A stretch of DNA of 64,000 nucleotides, taken from Chara braunii. Lineage: Eukaryota > Streptophyta > Charophyceae > Charales > Characeae. The stretch is taken from the NCBI GenBank assembly GCA_003427395.1, contig BFEA01000161.1, positions 1,485,618 to 1,549,617 on the forward strand, read 5' to 3'. Both the position numbers and the translations under genes were made by a program. The notes below the pieces were generated by a model, which saw only the letters and a program-made list of their open reading frames with translations, did not search any database and was not told the origin of the DNA. How positions within the stretch are numbered: position 1 is the first letter of the stretch; each line of letters starts with the position of its first letter. Shown piece by piece: positions 45,814-54,690 of the stretch.

Positions 45814-46262
45814 TGGAAGTTGAGGCTACTGTCAACAACATGGCTAAAGGAAAATCCCCAGGCAGGGACGGATTACCAGTAGAATTTTATTTGTAGTACG
45901 GTAAGCTTTTGTTTCCCCACCTAGTTAACATTTTTAATGGCACCCTCACTGGTGGACAACTATCTAAGGATATGACGCATGGGATCATCACCATCTTGTA
46001 TAAGAAAGGAGACAAGGCGGAAATCCGTAATTGGCGACCTATCTCATTACTCGATGTATCATATAAAATATTAGCCAAATTATAAGCCAATAGACTAGGT
46101 AGGTATGTTCCAAACTTGGTAGACCGAGATCAGGCAGCCTTCGTTCAAAGCAGATCCATTTTTGGCGACATTGTCACTGTCATCGAAGCATTCAAATGGG
46201 TTCACCACGAAAACCTCGACACAGCAGTAATGCTGCTAGACTTGGAGAAGGCCTACGACCTA
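45814..46262 (+). pseudogene. LINE-C ORF2: reverse transcriptase fingers, interrupted at motif A
   Basis: The frame reads VEATVNNMAKGKSPGRDGLPVEFYL, FPHLVNIFNGTL, IITILYKKGDKAEIRNWRPISLL, ILAKL-stop-ANRLGRYV, RDQAAFVQSRSIF and MLLDLEKAYD, then stops matching at about 46262, in the middle of the KAYDRVNW motif present in LINE-A. The following text (TGTGACACCCGTGGCCTAGG...) belongs to an inserted sequence. The catalytic palm with F/YADD is therefore missing here. Stops at about 45895 (TAG) and 46083 (TAA) replace likely Gln codons. Confidence 0.88.
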
Positions 46263-46677
46263 TGTGACACCCGTGGCCTAGGCCGAAAAAGTCGGCCGCA
46301 CCCGCGACCTGTTTTTTTAATCCCCCGCCCCCCCCCTTAAAAATACGTAGAAAACAATAAAAAAATAGGGTTGTCTGGCTTGGAAAACCCTACAATCCTA
46401 TATTTTTTTTATTTTGGAATCTAACTTCGTTTAAGATTTTTTAAAAATAAAAAACGAAATTCGATTTAAAAAAATTATTAAAAAAACAACAGGAATTTTT
46501 TTTGTCATTTTTTATCATAAGGGACATGGTCGCTGAGGTGTCCTGTATTTTTTTCGAAATGTTTTTTGGGTTTGCGTCGGGAAATTGGGTGTTTAAAAAA
46601 AAATAAGATGCAAAAATTAAAAACAAATAAAGAAAAAAAAGGGTCAGACTGGGGTTGGTGTGTGTGTATGTGTCCTC

Positions 46678-46773
<96 letters not shown>

Positions 46774-47375
46774 NNNNNNNNNNNNNNNNNNNNNNNNNNN
46801 NNNNNNNNNNNNNNNNNNNNNNNNNNNNNNNNNNNNNNNNNNNNNNNNNNNNNNNNNNNNNNNNNNNNNNNNNNNNNNNNNNNNNNNNNNNNNNNNNNNN
46901 NNNNNNNNNNNNNNNNNNNNNNNNNNNNNNNNNNNNNNNNNNNNNNNNNNNNNNNNNNNNNNNNNNNNNNNNNNNNNNNNNNNNNNNNNNNNNNNNNNNN
47001 NNNNNNNNNNNNNNNNNNNNNNNNNNNNNNNNNNNNNNNNNNNNNNNNNNNNNNNNNNNNNNNNNNNNNNNNNNNNNNNNNNNNNNNNNNNNNNNNNNNN
47101 NNNNNNNNNNNNNNNNNNNNNNNNNNNNNNNNNNNNNNNNNNNNNNNNNNNNNNNNNNNNNNNNNNNNNNNNNNNNNNNNNNNNNNNNNNNNNNNNNNNN
47201 NNNNNNNNNNNNNNNNNNNNNNNNNNNNNNNNNNNNNNNNNNNNNNNNNNNNNNNNNNNNNNNNNNNNNNNNNNNNNNNNNNNNNNNNNNNNNNNNNNNN
47301 NNNNNNNNNNNNNNNNNNNNNNNNNNNNNNNNNNNNNNNNNNNNNNNNNNNNNNNNNNNNNNNNNNNNNNNNNNN
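46774..47375. other. Assembly gap 2 (602 N)
   Basis: The gap is flanked by (GA)n on the left and (TG)n on the right. Frames across it are meaningless. Confidence 1.
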
Positions 47376-47409
<34 letters not shown>

Positions 47410-47498
47410 CGCGGGTGTGTGTGTGTGTGCGTGTGTGTGTGTGTGTGTGTACATGCGTTCCGCTGAGTGTGTGCCGGGGGGAGGGGGGGGAGGACCCC

Positions 47499-47637
47499 TC
47501 CCCCACCAATCAATCAATCAATCAATCAATCACCCAATCAATCAATCAATCAATCAAACAATTAATCAAACAATCCATCAATTAATCAATCAATCAATCA
47601 ATCAATCAATCAGTAAAAAAACAGTCAATCAATCAAT

Positions 47638-47676
<39 letters not shown>
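47499..47676. repeat. (CAAT)n and poly-T block
   Basis: A CAAT run with a few variants, preceded by CCTCCCCCACC and followed by poly-T. It is the inverse arrangement of the (GATT)n-GGTGGGGG block beside gap 1. Confidence 0.95.
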
Positions 47677-47677
<1 letters not shown>

Positions 47678-47759
47678 TTACTCACCGCAAACCACCACCC
47701 CAATTTTTTTAATTTTTAATTTTTTTGGGTACAGGGTGGTAGTGCCCGACGTGTGCAGG

Positions 47760-48905
47760 CGGTAACCACCCCAATGTCGCCTTGTTTGCCTTTTTGTGGT
47801 TCGTAGGAACAATCAGAGCACCAGGCAAACGGCTAGTAAAGGTAGTCTGGCGGGTGACAACAATTTTTTTGTGGAAGCCGTTTAGGAAAGAAGGAGCTGG
47901 TTTTATGTCCAAAGTTGCTTGGGACCTGATTTGATATCCCAAGACAGAAGGGGGACTAGGTCTACTAGACCCAGCAAATCAAAACGCTGCACTTCTGGTC
48001 AAGTGGATCATCAAGGCCATTACAAGTACCACAAAAGATGATTGGATCCCGCTGGTAGCGCAAATCCTAGCTCAGGACTGAAATTTAGCTAGGTCAAAGG
48101 ATGTTTGGACTTGTGTTATGATGGAATCATACCTATGCAGACATACCTCCTCTCCCTTCTGGCGGGACGTGTTAAGGGCGTGGAACAAAGTTGGTCCCCG
48201 CGAGTGGATCTCTCCGACCACAAGAGAAGAGGTGTTACTCCGGCCAATTTTTGGCAACCCTCTCATTCGCGGCGAAAATTGGCGCTCCCTCTCCGCAGGG
48301 AGCGCCGCAGAAGCTTTCGGAAGACAGTGGGCAGAAAGAGGAATCCTGAGGGTGGTTGATCTGTGGGATGAACTAACTGGCCAATGGGTGTTGATGGATG
48401 CTCTCAAAGAGAAACTGGGCAGGCTGGGCCACGTGGAAGAAAGAGCGGCCCTCGTGAGGACCGCATTACCCCCGGAGTGGAAGTACTTGTTGAGCGCTGC
48501 AGGCACTCCACCTCTGGGGATGTGGTTCTCAGTGCAGATGCAGATACCCGAGTTCGAGGAAGAGCAAACAAAGTTCTATTGGAAGTTGGTCTCAATCAAT
48601 GTAGATGGCTCTTGGTCGTTTGAACGGTGGTCCAAGCTCCCGCTCTCAAACAAACTCATATGTGGCACGGATAAAGCGGTTGAAGCCCCCAGCAGACCAC
48701 TAGGGACCCTGTCACAGATCAGAGTGAAGAAACTCTGTAACGACGAAGGAGAATGGTCGTGCTCAATCTGGGTTGAAGGCACGCCAATCAGAAATTTGAG
48801 ACTAAACCCCAAACCGTGGTCTTGGAGAGGCTCGAAGAAGTTTCCGCAGGAAGCATGACTCTCAGACTACTCATCAGCGGGTGGATATGAACTACAGCTT
48901 CCAAA
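47760..48905 (+). pseudogene. LINE-C ORF2: C-terminal part
   Basis: The frame resumes at NVALFAFLWFVGTI, which aligns with NLALFALLWFVGTV of LINE-A, then KVAWDLI-stop-YPKTEGGLGLLD, and a long open stretch (48118-48858) containing EAFGRQWAERGILRVVDLWDEL, LKEKLGRLGHVEER, TLSQIRVKKLC and WVEGTPIRNLRLNP. A TGA at 48856 sits exactly where LINE-A has a TAA. Homology ends near 48908, before the zf-RVT finger. Together with 44413-46262 it makes one LINE lacking only the palm and the finger. It is decayed. Confidence 0.8.
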
Positions 48906-49384
48906 AAGAACACCAATCATGAACGGTGTTTTCATTAAAAGTGAAATTGTTTTCATGTTCACTGTTTATTTTAATTTCAAAATGCCAAAAAAAACTGAGG
49001 GAAAAATAAGCAAAACAACGAAAAAACAATGGTTATACATGAAAGCTTAGTAATGAAAAGTTGAAGGAAATGTCATTACACAACATATTTTCAGAATTGC
49101 CTAAAACACAAATTTTCACCTCGAACGTTCACACGTACACAAACATTGTCCAAATGTCAATCCACTCAGTAAACATGTCACTCCGTAAAACATGTCAACC
49201 TCATCAATAACTGATGAAATGTCATTATACAACATATTTTCAAAATTGCCTACAATACAAATTTTCACTTGGAATGTTCACACTCAGTAAACATGTCAAC
49301 CTCATTTTTTCAAACCTAGAATCTGAAATTTTCATTGACTTTCCTATCTAACCATGGACAAAATGTCAAATGTTATTATAAGTC
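48906..49384. repeat. AT-rich spacer with an internal duplication
   Basis: AAATGTCATTAYACAACATATTTTC and AAACATGTCA blocks occur twice, about 49069-49165 and 49213-49300. No gene is visible. It separates LINE-C from the convergent minus-strand Ulp1-like gene. Confidence 0.5.
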
Positions 49385-50173
49385 TCATATAAGGAATACT
49401 ATCTTGTGGAAAAGCGAATGGAGGGAAGTGACCTTTTGCAAGCAAAGATGCAAAACGCTGCCACAACCTAACATAAAAACACCACAACTACAAGGATCCT
49501 CTTGAGCAGGAATCCCATCTACTGATATATCAAAGTAGGATGTAGGCTCCTCCACATGATATTTTTCGTGAAGATTTTATCGATGAAACTCCGCTCTGAA
49601 AAAACCTGCCAAAAGTTCAAGGACTAGACCATAGTCAACACGATAGAGAAAGTCTACGAGGCAGAATTTACACTCAGAACGATCTATACAGACATAAGCT
49701 AAGGCCATATGATTTTCGAAATGAAGAGGGATAATTACTAAGTCAAAATCGAAAAGATTTATGTCCTTCACCCATCTCATCCCTTCGGAGTATGCGATTT
49801 TAGTGGACTGAGCCTGTGAAAATCTGGGAAAGAAAAAAGAATTTAGAATATACACAGACAGAATGCTACAAGAACTTTCATCTCTTGCCACTTCTGCACT
49901 TGTCGAATCAACCTTGATGTAGTCATTGGTGATCTGAACGGCTAGCAGGTACAAATTAACGACTTCATCATTTAACCATTTCCCATCCTTGACGACGACC
50001 ATGATGTCTTTCTTTTCCACCTTCCATCTCCCCTTGTAATCGACAATGCCGTATTCTTCATTGTCTTTAGTGCTGTTGGTAATCATTTCAAGATACTCAT
50101 TTTCTTCTACAGTAAGGCGTACTGTTGCTAAAGGAATCTGGAACGAAGGGTTATGCACTGCATACAAACACAC
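49385..50173 (-). pseudogene. Ulp1-like (C48) cysteine protease domain, one in-frame stop
   Basis: Ulp1/SENP proteases cleave SUMO-like proteins; related domains also ride in plant MULE and CACTA transposons and in KDZ elements. On the minus strand: KDGKWLNDEVVNLYLLAV matches the family entry motif (WLND-x-V-x-x-Y); NSFFFPRF matches the next conserved block; then VIIPLHFENHMALAYV with the catalytic His (usually HW), CLVDFLY with the catalytic Asp, and, past one TAA at 49577-49579, IPAQEDPCSCGVFML with the oxyanion Gln and the catalytic Cys before Gly. The final stop is TGA at 49385-49387. The stop follows CGA and is probably CAA-to-TAA. No ATG opens the frame; TTTGTATGCAG just upstream looks like a splice acceptor, so this is probably a 3' exon. 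Confidence 0.75.
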
Positions 50174-50179
50174 ATATAA

Positions 50180-50340
50180 ACAGCAATAGAACGACTAAGA
50201 CTTCATACAAAAAGGGAATTTTCATCAACTGATATACGACGTAGACATGAGCTCAACAACGATTGAACGACTAACACTTCATATAAAAAAGGAGTTTTCG
50301 TCAAGTGATATACGATGTAGACATGAACTCATGTTGTTGG
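50180..50340. repeat. Tandem duplication of ~76 bp
   Basis: 50188-50256 and 50264-50332 both read CGACTAA-ACTTCATA...GTTTTCRTCAA and TGATATACGAYGTAGACATGA. It lies within the presumed intron upstream of the protease exon. Confidence 0.75.
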
Positions 50341-50755
50341 TTGTCTATCTGTTTCGCTATCAGTGCTGCTATCCATAATAGATAAACTGCAACCTGCAGG
50401 ATGCAATTTCTTCCCTTCTGTGAGCCTTATTCCAACAAGTTAAACATCCTTAGGGCAACTAGCTTCACAAATGGAAATGTCATGGGTGTACGACTTCTTC
50501 TCTCATTTTTTAGCAACAACGACAAAGTTGATAAAGCTTGCAAGCCACGACGAATGATATTCTTCTCTCTCTTCCTTTGCGAGTGTATATGCGTCATTTT
50601 CCACAGTTCTTTTCGTCGCCCTGCATGTTCATCAATATTAAACGACCATGATTGACAAGATAAAACATTATGAGTTCAAGTTCGATTTTCCATTATTGAA
50701 ACTAACACATGAATACAAATACAAAATATATGATATTGCAGTTCATACAAAATAT

Positions 50756-51134
50756 CTAGGTTGTTGGATCAGACGTCCGGGATCCCCATGACCGTCCGGG
50801 ATGTCCGACCGGACGACTGGTCGTACGTCCGATCGGACAGGGGTTGTCCGACCTAGCACAAAAAAAAAAAAAAAAAAAAAAACTTTCTCAGAAAACTCTG
50901 AAAAAAATATATGTTATGTAACATAACAATACAAGCAACTTTTGCCTTGGAGTCATGTTCAAATCCGCAGTCAATCATGAGTTAAAAATCGAAAACCAAA
51001 AAAAAAATATAGATTTTTTTTTTACGATTTTTTTTTTTTTTTTTCCGGACGACGGGGGTACCGGACGTATGGGGGAGACGTCCGGGGGAGACGTCCGGGG
51101 GAGACGACCGGCCCCCGGACCATTGGTAACCTAG
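50756..51134. mobile_element. Arm-switching MITE, copy 3 (GTCCGG arms)
   Basis: This 379-bp element begins CTAGGTTGTTGG and the inverse of its end is CTAGGTTACCAA. It is flanked by caaaatat (50748-50755) and aaaaatat (51135-51142), an 8-bp duplication with one mismatch. Both arms are packed with GACGTCCGG/GTCCGGAC/CCGGACG motifs, with none of the GTTCGC units of copies 1 and 2. The core (about 50890-50985) nevertheless matches copy 1 closely: CTGAAAAAAATATATGTTATG, CAACTTTTGCCTTGGAGTC, TCAATCATGAGTTAAAAAT. A 24-bp direct repeat (50723-50746 and 51136-51159) also flanks it. Confidence 0.8.
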
Positions 51135-51137
51135 AAA

Positions 51138-51740
51138 AATATATGATATTGCTGTTCATTTCTTCTCTTTGGTAAGCGTACAGTTGCAAAGCTAGGTAAA
51201 GAAACAGTACATGTGAGGGATTGACACTAGCACACATAAGGGAGATGAGTGCATGTGATGTACCCACTAATCCGCATATAGTATCAGATATTCCTCCTAA
51301 GATAAGATAGTGCTCACCTCGATAGCTAACTCTCACTTTTTCTTCGACATGACCTTCTGTCACACCTTCCATATGCGATGGCGTAATAGGAGATTCCTCG
51401 ATAGCTATCACGAGGTTAGCAGACTGTGGTGTTTGAGGTTATTCAAGCGTTTGTTGAGGTTGTACAAGTGTCCATTGCTCCGGTGTTCTTAGTACTATAT
51501 GTCCTTCATCCTCTTCGATGGCCTGTACATGGAGAATTTTTGCCTCCTTTACGCCCTCAAAAGTGTCGCACCTGGAGTCGCATTTCCAATCTTCGTATCC
51601 AGAGAGAGTTCTTCAATTTCCTCCGATAAAGTATTTGCTTCGGTTGACATCGTCAACGGCGGCATCTGTAATTTTGTGAGTGTACTAGTAATATCCACTT
51701 CCATAGTGACACTGTCGCCCACGAACATCGTGGTCGCTCA
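51138..51740 (-). pseudogene. Probable exons between the Gly/Ser protein and the protease
   Basis: The minus strand below 51740 continues in frame after one TGA: TMEVDITSTLTKLQMPPL, EEIEELSLDTKIGNATPGATLL to a TAA near 51565. After a plausible acceptor (CATGTACAG near 51540) it reads AIEEDEGHIVLRTPEQWTLVQPQQTLE, stop, PQTPQSANLVIAIEESPI...KVRVSYRG, followed by GTGAGC, a good splice donor near 51322. The sequence is acidic and low complexity with no known domain. The single TAA (QTLE-stop-PQ) replaces a likely CAA. I read it as the linker between the Gly/Ser region and the Ulp1-like exon, with low certainty. Confidence 0.4.
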
Positions 51741-52808
51741 AACTTGGTCATCTGGACTTACGCCCTTACCACTTACACTGCCTTTTGGTCCCGAAGCCTT
51801 GCCACTTGCACCAGCGATCGATCCCGATCCCACTGTCGGGTTGAACTCGACCATGAGTTTCTTCGCTTTGTCAAGCTGGGAGCACTCCAATATTGGACCA
51901 CTATCGTATTCGACTCGACCGTGTGACCCTTTGACGGGTGAAACACCGTCGACAGTTGAACCATTACCGCTTGGTCCCGAAGCCTTGCCACTTGCACAGG
52001 CGATCCATCCCGATCCCACTATCGGGTTGGACTCGACCGTAAAGGCTCGGTCAAGCCGGGAGCGCTCCAATACTGGACGACTTTCGTGTTCGACTCGACC
52101 GTATGACCGTTTGACAGTTGAACCACTGCCGCTTGGTCCCAAAGCCTTGCCAGTTGAACCGGTGATCGATCCCGATCCCACTGTCGGGTTCGACTGTACT
52201 GTGAGTTTCTTCGCTTGATCAAGCCGGGAGCGCTCCAATGCTGGGTTACTGTCGTGTTCGACTCGACAGTGGGACCCTTCGACAGTTGAACCACTGTCGC
52301 TTGGTCCTGAAGCCTTGCCACTTGCGCCGCCGTGCGATACCGACCCCTTGCCATGCGCACCGCCGCTTGATCCTGATCCCTTGCGCTTTGTTTCTTGAGG
52401 CCCGTGAGACATTTCGGGTTTTCGAAGTTCACCATGACTTATGCCCTTGCCGTTCACACCGACGCTTGTTGCCGGACCCTCGGCACTTGCACCGGCGCTC
52501 AATCTTGATCCCTTGCCATGCCCACCGCCGCTTGATCCAGATCCCTTGCCTTCTGTTGCTTGACGCCCTTGAGACCTTTCGGTTTTTTGCAGTTCCCGAC
52601 GACTTACGTCCTTGCCGCTTGCAACGTCGCTTGGTCCTAGACCCTTGCCACTTGTACCGCTTCTCGATCCCAATCCTTTGCCATGCGCACCGCCGCTTGA
52701 TCCGGATCCCTTGCCATGCGCACCGCCACCGCTTGCTCCTTTCCTCTCCCCTTCTCTGTGCTCAAGATCTTCTTCGACATGAACATAGGATTCGTGAAAA
52801 CCTAACAA
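51738..52808 (-). CDS. Gly/Ser-rich modular repeat protein segment (356 codons)
   Basis: This is an uninterrupted minus-strand frame that starts at TTG, not ATG, so it is probably an exon or a partial gene. Residues 30-180 are GKGSGSSGGAHGKG-type repeats with KTERSQGRQ-like inserts. Residues about 195-350 hold three ~58-residue modules, each with VE-(x3)-RP-x-LERSRLD, a VxSNPTVGSG block and SGKASGPSGSGSTV. The order on the strand places it downstream of the MTase-like region and upstream of the Ulp1-like exon. Gly/Ser repeats suggest a flexible linker, and no catalytic motif is present. Overlapping plus-strand frames are shadows. A low-complexity shadow with no biological role is also possible. 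Confidence 0.45.
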   Translation of the reverse strand: MLGFHESYVHVEEDLEHREGERKGASGGGAHGKGSGSSGGAHGKGLGSRSGTSGKGLGPSDVASGKDVSRRELQKTERSQGRQATEGKGSGSSGGGHGKGSRLSAGASAEGPATSVGVNGKGISHGELRKPEMSHGPQETKRKGSGSSGGAHGKGSVSHGGASGKASGPSDSGSTVEGSHCRVEHDSNPALERSRLDQAKKLTVQSNPTVGSGSITGSTGKALGPSGSGSTVKRSYGRVEHESRPVLERSRLDRAFTVESNPIVGSGWIACASGKASGPSGNGSTVDGVSPVKGSHGRVEYDSGPILECSQLDKAKKLMVEFNPTVGSGSIAGASGKASGPKGSVSGKGVSPDDQV

Positions 52809-53742
52809 AACAAATTGTTAGGTTTGCACGAAATTTATTCAAGATTATGATAGTACGTTTTTCAGGTCTCCTCCAGGAACAAAATTCTACGTGAAGTGAA
52901 ACATCCACAAAAAAGGAACAGAAAATTAATTTTTCAGAACTACTGGAGGGGGCGAGGAAAAAAACGGGTTTTTTCATAGAAAATCACTACCTGGTGAAGC
53001 ACTGTAGGTTGAAGACCTGAAATATCCTGATTTTTTGTTATCCAAAAAAAATGTGTTTATGGTCCTATAAGATGTGTTTATAAAATGTGTTTATTCGCGG
53101 GTTTTCCGAACGCGCAAACATATTCTCATGTTTGTGAATACGTTCGCTTGAACATGGTTTCCCATACATGGGCGAATATATTATTTTTTATTGTTTGTGT
53201 TAATTTTTTTCCCTATATTTTTATTTTAAACTCGTGTTTGACTAAGAATTTCAAAGTGTCTCCGAGGCAAAAATTGTTTGAATTCTTATTTTAAATGACA
53301 TATATTTTTTGATAAGGGTTTTATTGTTTAGTTCAAAAGTGATTTATAGTCGTATAAATTATTTTGTGCAGAGCTTGGCTTTTACCTAACTGTGAAAACT
53401 GACTTATAGTCCTATAAAGGAGTATTCACCAAAACGTGTTTTTTTTACATCTTTCAAGTTTGTCTTGTCATCCTTAAAAATTACCCTATTTGAACTCTGT
53501 TTTTTTGCCAATCCACCGAGAATGACTTATAGTCATATAAAAGCATTTTGCAAGGAAGGGTTTTCTTGCACATTTTGAGGAACGCTAGACTTTTCACCTG
53601 ATTTTTTGCCTCCTTTATCGCAAAACGATTATAAACGTTCTCTTTTTGTGTAAAAAATAACAGTTTGACTTTTACTTTTTCATTCTATAAGAAATGTTAG
53701 GTTTTCTCCGATTGTGAGGTTTTCACGAATCCCCTGTTCATG
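52776..53742. mobile_element. Inverted-repeat element with TTATAGTCNTATAA motifs
   Basis: CATGAACATAGGATTCGTGA and AAACCTAAC at 52776-52806 are the inverse of GGTTTTCACGAATCCCCTG near 53718-53736, giving ends of about 30 bp. Between them a palindrome of the form TTATAGTCNTATAA occurs at about 53057 (TTATGGTCCTATAA), 53344, 53404 and 53527. Another MITE remnant lies inside at 53090-53310. The whole segment separates coding material on both sides and may be an intron or an insertion. Confidence 0.5.
53090..53310. mobile_element. Arm-switching MITE, copy 4 (degraded, inverted)
   Basis: Read on the minus strand, AAAAATATATGTCATTTAAAATAA, TTTTTGCCTCGGAGACA and GTTTAAAATAAA follow copy 1's core in order at roughly 70 percent identity. 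One arm remains at about 53095-53190 with GTTCGCTTGAAC and CCGAACGCG motifs; the other arm is lost. No target duplication can be seen. Confidence 0.5.
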
Positions 53743-54690
53743 CCAATTATATCCATAAGCCGGGCTGGTTTCTCTATCATAATTTTTTTTCAGATACTCA
53801 AGCCACTGCGATGTTTTGAACTCTTGGAAAATTTCTTCTCTTCTGACATCTAGTCTTGATTGAAAAACCTCCGGATTAAATCGCAGGAGTCGCTTGCCAA
53901 TCTGATTATCTGTGTGTTTGAGAAAGTTCAATTCTGACATACGTCTGTGGAGGCAAAATTGTCACTCCCCTTCTTCTTTTATAGCCATAAACCACTTCCC
54001 TCTCGCAAATGCAAGTTGGAAGTGTTGGGGGTGCCATATAATGTGATGACCCCATGTGTCATCATCCATCACCGTATAATCGTCTCGGCACACTATAGGG
54101 CCCGGAAGCTGCGCAATATCTGTAGGGATTCTGTCTCCAATCTGGTACTCCAAAGGCTAATCAGAGGGAGGTTGTTGTGGAGTTCGAGAGTGTAGCAATT
54201 CCAGAACAGTACTTGGGCTGTTTGCAAATGCTAACAGACTTGCCAACAGCTCTGAGGAGAGCATTACTTGAACCTTCGGATCCAGAATGCCTCCGGATGG
54301 TACCGTCATTGTATTGTCCGCCATCTGAGTAGGTGCAACAATAGAAGGAGTTCACGACCGAGTCATCAACGGATCCGTTGAAACCACCATACTTGAAGCT
54401 CCTCCAGAACCGGACGATGTGCCTTGAACACCCAGCTTCTGCGAAGCCGAGCTACAAGCACTTTGCCTCTCATCTGCTAAAACCGCTTGCAAAGTGTCAT
54501 CGACACTTTCTTCTTCTGAGTCCTTGGCATCAAAGTCCTCACCATTCTCAAAACAACTGCATAACCTGCGATTGTAAACGGCTCGATTTCTTGGTCGAAG
54601 TACATTATCTCCAAACGGTCAAGAAATGCAACTTCCTTCTCCAATTGTGGTTTATGACAACTCCTCAAAACATTTTTCTTCTTCTAACGA
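53680..54690 (-). pseudogene. Decayed coding region, C-terminal to the MTase-like part
   Basis: One minus-strand frame carries coherent protein interrupted by stops. From 54670 down: NRRLCSCFENGEDFDAKDSEEESVDD (acidic, Ser-rich), QKLGVQGTSSGSGGASS, stop near 54350, TPSIVAPTQMADNTMTVPSG, LASLLAFANSPSTVLELL, stop near 54156, LEYQIGDRIPTDIAQLPGPIVCRDDYTVMDDDTWGHHIIWHP, stop near 53963, then MSELNFLKHTDN...WLEYLKKNYDRE to 53680. Stops are TGA or TAG. The block with DDYTVMDDDTWGHHIIWHP is compact and Trp-rich and could be a folded domain, but I do not recognise it. Confidence 0.5.

Larger units (their letters stand above)
46263..47745. mobile_element. Insertion splitting LINE-C, containing gap 2
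   Basis: The sequence begins with GGCCTAGGCC and C-rich text and continues AT-rich to 46640. Then come (GT)n-(GA)n to the N gap, (GT)n again, GGGGGGAGGGG, (CAAT)n at 47506-47635 and poly-T at 47640-47676. No coding frame is trustworthy. It replaces the RT palm region of LINE-C, which is either hidden in the gap or deleted. Confidence 0.6.

Noticed and set aside
44413-46262. Alternative genetic code with TAA/TAG as Gln (known in some ulvophyte algae)
   Set aside because: TGA also replaces Trp, frameshifts are frequent, and the same regions are plainly dead transposons; transition decay explains all stops.
46441-47719. Long open frames of 268-358 codons around 46.4-47.7 kb
   Set aside because: They run through gap 2 and consist of dinucleotide repeats.
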